From contig NATN01000010.1 of assembly GCA_002085355.1 (NCBI GenBank), forward strand, positions 1 to 18,767: 18,767 nt of DNA, given 5' to 3'. The DNA comes from Candidatus Zhuqueibacterota bacterium 4484_87. Its GTDB lineage: Bacteria; Zhuqueibacterota; Zhuqueibacteria; Thermofontimicrobiales; Thermofontimicrobiaceae. Below, one piece after another: positions 1 to 7,808 of this stretch. The position numbers and the translations under genes were made by a program. Below the pieces are notes generated by a model. The model saw nothing but the letters and a program-made list of their open reading frames with translations. It was not told the DNA's origin and did no database searches. Each line of letters opens with the position of its first letter. Position 1 is the stretch's first letter.

Positions 1-110
1 GTTCCGGGGGATCAATTATCGGTACTTATAGCGACGAGGATATGCTCAATCGATTGGTAAGAGAATTGAAAAAAGTCAAAGCGCAAGTGATTACGCCTGA
101 AATTATTTGA
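1..110 (+). CDS. C-terminal fragment of an unrecognised protein
   Basis: An open frame runs from the window edge (first full codon at base 3) to a TGA at 108-110, giving about 35 residues. It starts SGGSIIGTYSDEDML and ends in a lysine-rich, probably helical tail. The 5' part lies outside the window. I do not recognise the family from this fragment. The following 224 bases have no gene, so the next gene is probably a separate transcription unit. The stop codon and steady codon use support real coding, but the piece is too short for more. Confidence 0.5.
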   Translation, partial: SGGSIIGTYSDEDMLNRLVRELKKVKAQVITPEII

Positions 111-144
111 AAAATAATTCTGAATTTTTAAAGGTCTTAAATCA

Positions 145-230
145 ACTGAATGTCCCCTGAAATTTACGAATATTTTTCATATTATTAAAATAATCGAAAT
201 AACCACCATGATTTTTAGAGGACACTCAGT
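145..230. repeat. 86-base imperfect palindrome
   Basis: The left arm 145-158 and right arm 217-230 are inverted copies matching at 12 of 14 positions; the right arm reads AGAGGACACTCAGT. A perfect inner palindrome ATTATT-AA-AATAAT at 181-194 has exactly the same centre (187.5), and shorter pairings lie between (for example TTTC 175-178 with GAAA 196-199). The whole element could fold into one long hairpin as DNA or RNA. It sits after the stop at 110 and just before the promoter at 254. It could be a terminator-like structure, a regulator site or a remnant of a small mobile repeat. No second copy was seen in the window. Confidence 0.6.
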
Positions 231-253
231 TTTTAAAAATTTCAAATCAGACC

Positions 254-282
254 TTGACATTAATCTGATAAATAACTATTTT
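254..282 (+). promoter_or_regulatory. sigma70-type promoter of the dipeptidase gene
   Basis: TTGACA (254-259, full consensus) and TATTTT (277-282) are separated by 17 bases. A start of transcription near 289 would leave a leader of about 46 bases before the ATG at 335. Confidence 0.65.
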
Positions 283-334
283 ATGAAACAATAAAGAGAA
301 AAATTTTGCGACAACTTCTGTGGAAGGGAAAATT

Positions 335-1432
335 ATGTCAGATTTGAGTCAGATACCTGTGTGTGATATGCATTGCGATACAGCGTTCGAGATTTTGGCC
401 GGGAAATCTTTAAAATCTGAAGATTGTCAGGTGAATTTACCTGCGATGAAAGAAGCGAATGTGAAGATACAGGTGTTTGCCTGCTATGTTTCGCCGGTGA
501 CTTCCAAAGGCTCACGGTTCCCCATTGTGATGGACATGATTTCAGCATTCCGGAAAGAAGTTGAAAAATATGCAGACGAAATAGCCCTGTGCACGAACAG
601 CGCGGAAATTGATGCGGCGACGAGCGCCGGGAAAATTGCTGCAATTCTCGCCGTGGAAAACGGCATGGCGATGGAAAACAATATTTATAATTTGCAGACA
701 ATTTACGAAGCTGGCGTGCGGCTGATGACGATTGTGCACTCTGTTTCCAGCGATTGGGCGATTTCTTCCAACGACGAAAATCCTGCTTTTGATGGTCTGA
801 CCGATGATGGCGTTAAAATGATTGAACAGATGAATCGATTGGGGATGATAATTGATGTGTCACATGCGCACGAAAAAACTGTTGCGCGCGTGCTTGAAAG
901 CAGCGAGCAGCCCATTGTGGCATCTCATTCGTGCGCTGCATCGATTTGTCCTGTACCGCGAAATTTGACAGATGAGCAAATTACAGAAATTGCATCTCGA
1001 GGCGGCATGGTGGGCGTGAATTTTTTTCCTGGGTTTTTGGACTATGATTATTATCAAACGCTGTTAACCGAATGCGGCGATCTTTTTGATAAATTGGATG
1101 AAATGGAGCGTCAGGCGCATGGCGATCCGAAGAAAGTGTCAGATGCGTTTCAGGAGTATCGTGATGAATTCAGACAGAAAATGGCAGGGAAAAAGGTATC
1201 GTTGGATACTGTGATTGATCATGTGGAACATATTCGCGCTCTTGCCGGTGATGATGCTGTCGGTTTTGGATCCGATTTTGACGGTGTGCCGGCTTTGCCC
1301 GACGGAATAAATTCTGTCGCTGATTTTAAAAAGCTGCAAGAGCGTATGATTCAGCGCGGTATCACCGGCGAAGCGCTGGAAAAAATTTCGTATAAAAATT
1401 TCCTGCGCGTTTTTCAGGATGTTGTTGGTTAG
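335..1432 (+). CDS. membrane dipeptidase family (peptidase M19) metallohydrolase
   Basis: A 365-residue protein of the renal dipeptidase family, a TIM-barrel amidohydrolase with two zinc ions that cleaves dipeptides, including ones with a D-residue. All family metal and substrate residues are visible: DMHCD (His13, Asp15), the bridging Glu108 in AVENG, His135 in TIVHS, His177 in DVSHAH, His198 in ASHS, and Asp314 in GFGSDFDGV. Length is normal. There is no signal peptide, so it is probably cytoplasmic, perhaps acting on peptides from diet or cell-wall recycling (inference). ATG 335 is preferred because GGAAGGGA at 322-329 is a well-placed ribosome site; an in-frame GTG at 320 overlaps that site. 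It has its own promoter upstream. Confidence 0.93.
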   Translation: MSDLSQIPVCDMHCDTAFEILAGKSLKSEDCQVNLPAMKEANVKIQVFACYVSPVTSKGSRFPIVMDMISAFRKEVEKYADEIALCTNSAEIDAATSAGKIAAILAVENGMAMENNIYNLQTIYEAGVRLMTIVHSVSSDWAISSNDENPAFDGLTDDGVKMIEQMNRLGMIIDVSHAHEKTVARVLESSEQPIVASHSCAASICPVPRNLTDEQITEIASRGGMVGVNFFPGFLDYDYYQTLLTECGDLFDKLDEMERQAHGDPKKVSDAFQEYRDEFRQKMAGKKVSLDTVIDHVEHIRALAGDDAVGFGSDFDGVPALPDGINSVADFKKLQERMIQRGITGEALEKISYKNFLRVFQDVVG

Positions 1433-1553
1433 TTTGTAAAAATGACGGAATCCGCTTTCCCCCCAATAAAAATCGGCGCGGGATACAAACTCACGAGTTG
1501 AAATAGCGAGTTAGTTTTGCCCTGCGCGTTCCCCAACTTTTTTCACAAACCCG

Positions 1554-1567
1554 CTCGAGGAGGCGAG
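1554..1567 (+). promoter_or_regulatory. ribosome binding site inside a small hairpin
   Basis: The site AGGAGG (1558-1563) lies in the loop between CTCG (1554-1557) and CGAG (1564-1567), seven bases before ATG 1571. It decides the start at 1571 over the TTG at 1517. The loop placement could keep the site exposed or, if the stem is stable, restrict access. Confidence 0.5.
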
Positions 1568-1570
1568 TTT

Positions 1571-2569
1571 ATGATCAGATTAAAAATTGTCATCTCAGTT
1601 TTATTCGTTTTATTGTTTTTTTCCTGTATAAAAACAACAACCTCCCAGAAAACAGGACTTCAACTTAACTTAACCGAGCGCCGGCTGAACCGACTGGAGG
1701 AAATCCGGCGCACGATGGTGAAAGTGGTTTGCTCGGCGTACTATGAAAATTATTATTACATAAATCCGAGCCCGAGAGCTAAAAACGCGACGTTGGAAGA
1801 CCTGCTTTATAAAAAACAACTCACAACAAATTCCGTTTCCGGCAGCGCGCTGATTTTAAACCGTAATCCGAGCAATATTTTGCTGCTCAGCGCCTATCAC
1901 ATTTTCGATTTTGCAGACACTATTCGTGTTTTTTACAAAGATGCCGAAGGCAATATCACCAATGATTTACAATCAATCGCCATTAAATATGATCAGCGTA
2001 TTTTTATCACGCATCATGACGGTACGCGAAGTCTGGGCCATCTGATTGGCTATGAAGAACGCTATGATCTTGCATTGCTGGAGAGCAAAGCGGCGGAAAA
2101 TCAATTGCTGGAAAATTCATTTATCGCGCCTTTTGCCAAAGATGATGATTTGAAATTTGGCAAAGAAGCTTATCTCATTGGCTATCCCAAAGGATTTTTA
2201 TTCATTTCCCGGGGGCTCATCAGCCCGGCTCCTTATGCTAACAAATTTATGATTTCTGCGGCGTTCAATCGCGGTTTTTCCGGCGGTATTGTAATGTCTT
2301 TTGATGAAGGAAAAGACTCTTATATTTATTTAGGCATGGCGAATTCGATGGCTTATGATTCGCAACTGGTTTTGGCTCCGGATGAAACCTTGCCGCGTCT
2401 GGATAATTTCAGGAATTTTCCTTATTCTGACAATGCATACGTTAGAGAACTCAAATTGGTAAATTATGGTTTGACTTTTGCAGTCAAGGCGAAAATCATC
2501 GCCGATTTTTTGGAAAAAGAAAGAGAAAGACTACGTCGTCTCGGTTTTGTTTTACAGAATAAATTGTAG
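1571..2569 (+). CDS. lipoprotein trypsin-like serine protease
   Basis: A 332-residue protein with a lipoprotein-type signal: basic MIRLK, a hydrophobic run and Cys19 in LFFSC, so it is probably membrane-anchored in the envelope. The rest resembles the chymotrypsin/HtrA fold. Candidate triad residues are His110 (SAYH, in place of the usual TAAH), Asp166 (YDLALLE) and Ser237 (GFSGG, in place of GNSGG), in the right order and spacing. No PDZ domain is apparent; about 90 residues after the serine complete the barrel and end in a charged helix. A TTG at 1517 would add 18 residues before the signal peptide and spoil it, while ATG 1571 has AGGAGG. No clear promoter was seen in 1433-1570, so it may be cotranscribed with the dipeptidase gene. 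Fold call is good; substrate unknown. Confidence 0.8.
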   Translation: MIRLKIVISVLFVLLFFSCIKTTTSQKTGLQLNLTERRLNRLEEIRRTMVKVVCSAYYENYYYINPSPRAKNATLEDLLYKKQLTTNSVSGSALILNRNPSNILLLSAYHIFDFADTIRVFYKDAEGNITNDLQSIAIKYDQRIFITHHDGTRSLGHLIGYEERYDLALLESKAAENQLLENSFIAPFAKDDDLKFGKEAYLIGYPKGFLFISRGLISPAPYANKFMISAAFNRGFSGGIVMSFDEGKDSYIYLGMANSMAYDSQLVLAPDETLPRLDNFRNFPYSDNAYVRELKLVNYGLTFAVKAKIIADFLEKERERLRRLGFVLQNKL

Positions 2570-2646
2570 CGCAAGGTTTGTCTCAAAATGCTACGGAATG
2601 TTATCGGAGAGACATTTTTACCCTGATCAGAAATCGTAATTTCTTG

Positions 2647-2667
2647 AAAATAACGTTGTTATTTTTT
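2647..2667 (+). terminator. possible AT-rich terminator after the protease gene
   Basis: AAAATAAC (2647-2654) and GTTATTTT (2658-2665) form an 8-base inverted repeat with loop GTT, and T residues run on to 2667. It is AT-only apart from one pair, so it would be weak. The rest of 2570-2784 shows no clear gene. TACACT at 2681-2686 could be a -10 box for the next gene but lacks a well-spaced -35. Confidence 0.3.
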
Positions 2668-2784
2668 GCCTGATTTTTGCTACACTTTCGTTCAACTTGT
2701 GACTGGCGAAATGATACTTTTTTGAAGGAAGACCAGCAATAGAGAACGAAAACAGAGGAAAATTTAGTAAAGGACGGAATTTTT

Positions 2785-3849
2785 ATGAAAGCATTAATTA
2801 CCAGCGGCGGAAAAGGGACCCGACTCAGACCACTCACGCACACTCAGAACAAGCATTTGATCCCAATTGCCAATAAACCGATTTTGCATTATGCCATTGA
2901 AACCGTTGCCGCAGCGGGAATAAAGGAAATCGGCATTATTACCAATGCGGATAGCGATGAGGTACCGCGCGCTATCGGCGATGGGAGTCAATGGGGAGTA
3001 AAAATCACTTACATCCCGCAAGAATCGCCTCTCGGGCTGGCGCATGTAATAAAAATCGCGGAAGATTTCATCGGAAAAGATCCGTTTATCTTTTACCTTG
3101 GTGACAACATGGTCGTTGGCGGCGTCAAGCGATTTGTCGATGCTTTTGAGAGCGATCAGGTGAATTGCTATTTAACTCTGGCTAAGGTCAAAGATCCGGA
3201 ACGGTTTGGCGTGCCGGAGATTGTGGACAGTCGCATTGTTTCGGTAGAAGAAAAACCCAAGCATCCGAAAAGTCATTTTGCTGTTGCAGGGATTTATATT
3301 TACGATTATCATGTTTTTGAAGCAGTCAACAACATCGAACCCAGCGCCCGGGGGGAACTGGAGATTTCGGATGCACATCAGTATTTGATTGATCACGGCT
3401 ATCAAATTGGGTTTTCGGAAATTACTGGCTGGTGGAAAGACACCGGGAAACCCATTGACTTGCTGGAAGCGAACAGGCTGGTGCTGGAGCACACAGACCC
3501 GAAAATTGAGGGAAGCATTAACGGGAAATCGTCTTTGGCAGGAAATGTCTCTGTGGGAAAAGGATCAAAAATAATCAACAGCAACATTCGCGGCCCCGTT
3601 GTGATCGGAGAAAATACCGTCGTCGAAAACAGTTACATTGGTCCCTTTACTTCTATTCAAAATGACTGCTACGTCCGCAGCAGCGAAATTGAATATTCTA
3701 TCATTTTAAACAAGTGCAAAGTGCTGGATATCGGCATTCGCATCGAGAGCAGTTTGTTGGGGACGGATGTGGAAATTGTGAAATCCGAAGACAAACCATC
3801 CACGCATCGATTTTTCATTGGAGACCAGAGTCGAATTGAATTAGTGTGA
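2785..3849 (+). CDS. rmlA: glucose-1-phosphate thymidylyltransferase, long form
   Basis: A 354-residue sugar nucleotidyltransferase that makes dTDP-glucose (or a related NDP-sugar) from sugar-1-phosphate, feeding synthesis of deoxysugars for polysaccharides. The N-terminal Rossmann-like domain shows the activation motif SGGKGTRLRP (residues 7-16), QESPLGLAH (80-87), LGDN (105-108), EKP (156-158), AGIY (168-171), ELEISD (191-196) and WWKDTG (216-221). From about residue 240 a left-handed beta-helix of hexapeptide-like repeats follows; this extension separates the roughly 355-residue long form from the roughly 290-residue RmlA. AAAGGA at 2769-2774 precedes the ATG by 10 bases. It is followed after 10 bases by a glycosyltransferase gene, suggesting one operon. 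The usual rmlB, C and D genes are not adjacent. Exact nucleotide specificity is inferred from family. Confidence 0.88.
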   Translation: MKALITSGGKGTRLRPLTHTQNKHLIPIANKPILHYAIETVAAAGIKEIGIITNADSDEVPRAIGDGSQWGVKITYIPQESPLGLAHVIKIAEDFIGKDPFIFYLGDNMVVGGVKRFVDAFESDQVNCYLTLAKVKDPERFGVPEIVDSRIVSVEEKPKHPKSHFAVAGIYIYDYHVFEAVNNIEPSARGELEISDAHQYLIDHGYQIGFSEITGWWKDTGKPIDLLEANRLVLEHTDPKIEGSINGKSSLAGNVSVGKGSKIINSNIRGPVVIGENTVVENSYIGPFTSIQNDCYVRSSEIEYSIILNKCKVLDIGIRIESSLLGTDVEIVKSEDKPSTHRFFIGDQSRIELV

Positions 3850-3859
3850 TATAAAAAAC

Positions 3860-5170
3860 ATGAAAAAAGTTCTTTTTATCTGCTATTACTTTCCTCCGAT
3901 GGGCATGGGCGGAACCCAGCGCGCAGCAAAGTTCGTTAAGTATTTGCCTGATTTCGGCTGGGAACCCATTGTCCTGACAGTCAAAGATGTGCACTATTAT
4001 GCCACGGATGCAACTTTACTGGATGACATTCGTGGTAGAAAAATTATCCGTACCGAGTCGCTGGATCCGTTGCGGTTATGGGCGAAATTCAAAAAAAGTG
4101 CAAATGTCTCTGGCGAGACTACTTCGCGATCACAAAAGATTTCTCTGCAAAAAATTTTACTCTTTATCAATCGCATTGTTTCCGGCTGGTTGTTTATCCC
4201 CGATGCAAGGCTCTTGTGGCTCCCCTTTGTGCTGTGGCACGGAGTAAAAATAATCAAAAAAGAACAAATAGAGGTGATATTCACAACTTCACCGCCTCAT
4301 TCTGTTCATCTTGCCGGTATCTTGCTGAAATGGCTCACTGGCGCTAAATTAATCGCTGATTTTCGCGACGATTGGACCGGTGGCGAGAGTCAACTCACTC
4401 CAACTATTCTGCATCGTTTTATCAATCGGTTACAGGAAAAAGCTGTGCTCAAAACTGCGGATCGCGTGATTGGGATGTGCGACCAATTATCCCGCTCACT
4501 GAAAAGAAAAAGCGGCGAACATTTTTCAGATGAAAAATTTCTCACAATTACCAATGGCTTTGACGGTGATGACTTTTCAGGGTTGCTTGATGCGCCACTG
4601 TATGAGAAATTTACTATAACCCATTGCGGTTCTGTCAGTCGCGTGAGCGATCCGGAACCTTTTTTGCGTGCAATCAGACAAATTTTTGATGAACAACCTG
4701 AATTAAAAAATAAGATAAAAATTCAATTTTTTGGCAGCGATATTTTTGGGAAATTAGGTCAGCTTTTAAAAATGTTAGAACTGCAAGAAGCCATTGAGCC
4801 GTTACAATATTTGCCTCACCGCAAAGCCATCGAACAGATGATGAGATCACACGTTTTGCTGCTCACGATTATCAAGCGCACCGATGAAGAAGTGATCACC
4901 AGCAAAGTGTTCGAATATTTAGCAACTGGGAAACCAATTTTATTGGTGACAAGCGGTGGCGCTGTGGCGGATTTAATTCGGCGCACTCACCGCGGTATCA
5001 TTACCAATCCCAATGATCCAACTGAAATAAAAAGAGCGATTCTCTCTTTTTATGAACAATTTGAAAAGAAGAAAATGAAATTTGCTTTGCCGCTTGCCAT
5101 GCATGAATTTGACAGAAAATTTCTTGCGGAAAAATTGGCGCAATTATTTTTTTCGCTTCAGAAAAGTTAA
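3860..5170 (+). CDS. GT4-like family glycosyltransferase
   Basis: A 436-residue GT-B-fold glycosyltransferase. The N-terminus MKKVLFICYYFPPMGMGGTQ (1-20) is the typical donor-side glycine-rich start of the GT4 group. TTSPPHS (142-148), ADFRDDW (166-172) and TNGFD (231-235) are conserved in the related sugar transferases. The C-terminal acceptor-facing region EVITSKVFEYLATGKPI (344-360) carries the paired glutamates of the family. A hydrophobic segment around 100-130 probably sits at the membrane surface; there is no signal peptide, so it acts on the cytoplasmic face. It starts 10 bases after the nucleotidyltransferase stop with no good ribosome site, so translational coupling is likely. It probably adds a sugar to a lipid-linked or cell-surface polysaccharide; donor and acceptor are unknown. 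Confidence 0.87.
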   Translation: MKKVLFICYYFPPMGMGGTQRAAKFVKYLPDFGWEPIVLTVKDVHYYATDATLLDDIRGRKIIRTESLDPLRLWAKFKKSANVSGETTSRSQKISLQKILLFINRIVSGWLFIPDARLLWLPFVLWHGVKIIKKEQIEVIFTTSPPHSVHLAGILLKWLTGAKLIADFRDDWTGGESQLTPTILHRFINRLQEKAVLKTADRVIGMCDQLSRSLKRKSGEHFSDEKFLTITNGFDGDDFSGLLDAPLYEKFTITHCGSVSRVSDPEPFLRAIRQIFDEQPELKNKIKIQFFGSDIFGKLGQLLKMLELQEAIEPLQYLPHRKAIEQMMRSHVLLLTIIKRTDEEVITSKVFEYLATGKPILLVTSGGAVADLIRRTHRGIITNPNDPTEIKRAILSFYEQFEKKKMKFALPLAMHEFDRKFLAEKLAQLFFSLQKS

Positions 5171-5220
5171 AGTATTTTGAAGCAGACTCCATCTCCGGCA
5201 AATGCCTACCTTGAAATACT
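5171..5220. repeat. inverted repeat after the glycosyltransferase gene
   Basis: AGTATTT (5171-5177) and AAATACT (5214-5220) form a 7-base stem that can extend by a few weak pairs. A smaller GGCA-AA-TGCC hairpin lies inside. It starts directly after the TAA at 5168-5170 and precedes a promoter. There is no T-run straight after it, so a terminator role is only possible. Confidence 0.35.
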
Positions 5221-5241
5221 GCCAAAATTATCGACTTTTTC

Positions 5242-5270
5242 TTGACTTTCAGATTTGATATTTGTATAAT
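5242..5270 (+). promoter_or_regulatory. sigma70-type promoter of the M23 peptidase gene
   Basis: TTGACT (5242-5247) and a perfect TATAAT (5265-5270) are 17 bases apart. Transcription would start near 5277, giving a leader of about 44 bases to the ATG at 5321. Confidence 0.75.
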
Positions 5271-5320
5271 ATAAACCACAATTACCTCAACTCAAAACGA
5301 TAAAATTAAGGTAAAATTCG

Positions 5321-7627
5321 ATGTCTCTTTTTCGGCAATGCGTGTTCTTTTTGTTTGTAATTTTTCTGCCCTTTTTGTCATCCGCACAAGACTACCTGTG
5401 GCCCACTAATGCCAGCCATTATTTAACCTCTTCGTTCGCAGAATATCGTCCCGGCCATTTTCATGCCGGAATTGATATTAAAACATGGGGCAGGGAAGGC
5501 TACAAAGTTTATGCTGTTCGGGATGGTTATATTTGGCAGATACGAGTTTCTCCTTTCGGCTATGGAAAAGTCATTTATCAGAAATTGGATACCGGCGAGA
5601 TTGCACTGTATGCCCATCTCAGTGGATTCATGGATGATTTGCAGCGCGTTGTGAAGAGCGAACAGAAACGACGCGGCAGATATCGAATTTCCAAATATTT
5701 TGACGCCCGCCAATTTCCGGTCAAAAAAGGAGACGTCATCGGATACACAGGATCAACCGGAATCGGATATCCACATTTGCATTTTGAACTTCGTGATAAA
5801 CAAAACCGTCCCATCAATCCTTTTCTGCGCGGCTATCGCGTCAAAGACAGGGTTAAACCGCGTGTGTCTGCACTTGCAATTATTCCAATGGAGGCGAGCT
5901 CCAGAGTGAACGGCGACGTTGTCCCGCTCATTTTACCAATGGAAAAACAAATGAGCGGAGATATCCAACTGGAAACGACTATTGTTGTCTCCGGGAAAAT
6001 CGGATTTGCTGTTCAGTGCTGGGATCAGGCGAACGATGTTTCCAATAAATTTTCCGTTCACCGCCTTCGCCTTTTCATTGATGATGATTTGAAATTTAGC
6101 GTGCACTACGATCGATTCTCTTACGCTGAAACCCATTTTATTGATTTTGACAGGAATTATCGCTTGCGGAAGCGGGGGATCGGACTGTTTCAAAATTTAT
6201 TCAAAAGCAAACATAATATGCTGCATTTTTATCAACCGTCTGCTGCTAATGCCGGCATTTTGTTAGCCAAACCCGATGGGGCAGACTCGCTAAAATCAAA
6301 GAACGTATTGAATGCAGGCAGACATTCTTTCCGAATCGAATCTCTGGATTTCTGGGGGAATGAAACCGTCATTCACGGTAGTTTCATTGTCGAGCACAAA
6401 AAAAGACTTGTTGCTCATTTTATTTTAGCGCAGGATACTTTGAAAGTAAAGGAATTGCAGGACCAGTTCGGAACGCCGGTGTTGCATCCGGAGGTGTTGA
6501 TATTGAAAAAATCAGGCACCGACTGGCAAGGGAAATTTGCTTTTCCCAAAGTGCTGACAGCTTCTGATCCGACAGAGAGATTTGATCCTTTCATCGTTTT
6601 TCCGGTCGCGAAAAAAACATTGGTGAAAATTTCTGCCGTGGATTCATTGGGCGTTTCAAGCTATCCGCTGTATTTTGTCCCCGGCTGGCAGTTTTCTCTT
6701 TCTCCATCTCAGACAAGCGTGCGGATTGAGAAAGATTTTTATGATGATTACGTCCGCTTCGAAATTTTGGCGACGAACGGCGTTGTCCATACACCCCAGA
6801 TGATCGTTTACCGGCGTGAGGGGGGACGCAAACGAATCCCATTGGTGCAAAAAGACTTGAATGATTTTTTCGGTGTGTATCAGCTAAATCCGGACATCGA
6901 CGGCGAGCTAATTGTTGATTTCAGCGGTTACGATGAAAATATGGCGCCGGTGGCTTTACGGGATAAATTTTCTGTTCATCCTATTGTGCCTGAGGTAGGC
7001 GGAAAGTTGATGAGCGATGACAGAAAATGCGAGATTATTTTTGAAAAAAATAAAGTTTATGATCCGTTGTACTTGCGAATGAACTGCCAGGATTCAGTCG
7101 CCGGATTTGGCGAACCGCTATTGAGCAAAATATACGAATTTTATCCGAATGATGTGCTGCTCAAAGGCGCTGCAACGTTGACACTTTCTTATCCTGCGGA
7201 TGATTCTCTGCCGGATAAACTGGCGATTTATGGTATTTACGGGAAATCTGCAGGGTTTGTCGGCAATAAAATTGATACGGCAAAGAAAATAATTTCCGCG
7301 AGAGTCGGCAGTTTGGGAGCGTTCGCTTTGTTACGTGACACAGAGCCGCCGGAAATTTATGTGTTTTACCCGAAGCAATCAGCCGCGAAGCGAATTTACA
7401 CGTTCAGGGCAAAGATAACGGATAAACTGGCTGGTATTGAGAACGAGCGGGCAATTCGCATGTTCATCGACGGAACTCGCGTAATCGCTGAATACGATCC
7501 TGAACAGAAAACTATCACTTACCGGAATGATGTACCTTTGCTGCCTGGTAAACATTTTGTAAAAGTTACTGCTGTGGATCGCAGCGGAAATAGAGCAGGG
7601 AGAAGAAGAAGTTTTATTGTCCAATAA
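5321..7627 (+). CDS. secreted M23 (LytM-type) metallopeptidase with long beta-rich C-terminus
   Basis: A 768-residue protein. Residues 1-22 form a signal peptide (cleavage probable after SSA). Residues 28-168 are an M23 domain, which cuts peptidoglycan cross-links. Zinc ligands His48 and Asp52 (HAGID) and His154 (HLHFE), and the catalytic histidines His99 (YAHL) and His152, are all present, so activity is likely, unlike degenerate LytM regulators. A basic insert of about 25 residues (around 105-130) lies between YAHL and the HLHFE strand. Residues 170-670 match nothing I recognise and look beta-rich. From DTEPPEI (about 675) to the end is an Ig-like domain with the VTAVDRSGN pattern. The ribosome site is weak (AAGG 5308-5311). 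It is probably a single-gene unit in the periplasm or on the surface. Confidence 0.88.
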   Translation: MSLFRQCVFFLFVIFLPFLSSAQDYLWPTNASHYLTSSFAEYRPGHFHAGIDIKTWGREGYKVYAVRDGYIWQIRVSPFGYGKVIYQKLDTGEIALYAHLSGFMDDLQRVVKSEQKRRGRYRISKYFDARQFPVKKGDVIGYTGSTGIGYPHLHFELRDKQNRPINPFLRGYRVKDRVKPRVSALAIIPMEASSRVNGDVVPLILPMEKQMSGDIQLETTIVVSGKIGFAVQCWDQANDVSNKFSVHRLRLFIDDDLKFSVHYDRFSYAETHFIDFDRNYRLRKRGIGLFQNLFKSKHNMLHFYQPSAANAGILLAKPDGADSLKSKNVLNAGRHSFRIESLDFWGNETVIHGSFIVEHKKRLVAHFILAQDTLKVKELQDQFGTPVLHPEVLILKKSGTDWQGKFAFPKVLTASDPTERFDPFIVFPVAKKTLVKISAVDSLGVSSYPLYFVPGWQFSLSPSQTSVRIEKDFYDDYVRFEILATNGVVHTPQMIVYRREGGRKRIPLVQKDLNDFFGVYQLNPDIDGELIVDFSGYDENMAPVALRDKFSVHPIVPEVGGKLMSDDRKCEIIFEKNKVYDPLYLRMNCQDSVAGFGEPLLSKIYEFYPNDVLLKGAATLTLSYPADDSLPDKLAIYGIYGKSAGFVGNKIDTAKKIISARVGSLGAFALLRDTEPPEIYVFYPKQSAAKRIYTFRAKITDKLAGIENERAIRMFIDGTRVIAEYDPEQKTITYRNDVPLLPGKHFVKVTAVDRSGNRAGRRRSFIVQ

Positions 7628-7773
7628 AAGAGAATCGATTGAGTCCCGTTGCAGTTTTTTGTTGCAAATAGCGATTTTGAGCCCACTGTTGCGATTTGAT
7701 TTAAGGAAAGGGGGGAAAACCCATTAGTTTGTGCAAACATGTTAAAAAAAATTCATCAAATTGAGAAAAATTC

Positions 7774-7802
7774 TTGACATTTTCATTTTTTTAATTTATA
7801 CT
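7774..7802 (+). promoter_or_regulatory. strong sigma70-type promoter ahead of the structured leader
   Basis: TTGACA (7774-7779, full consensus) and TATACT (7797-7802) are 17 bases apart, with A/T-rich sequence upstream and between. Transcription would start near 7809, about 250 bases before the receptor start codon. That distance is far longer than the other leaders here. Confidence 0.75.
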
Positions 7803-7808
7803 ACATAG

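Noticed and set aside
1517..1570. Upstream TTG extension of the lipoprotein protease
   Set aside because: It would put 18 residues in front of a complete lipoprotein signal and runs through the ribosome site.
7628..7760. Possible terminator or repeat array after the M23 gene (GTTGC repeats, GGGGGGAAAACCC)
   Set aside because: The repeats are only five bases with irregular spacing, and the G/C stem is three pairs with no T-run.
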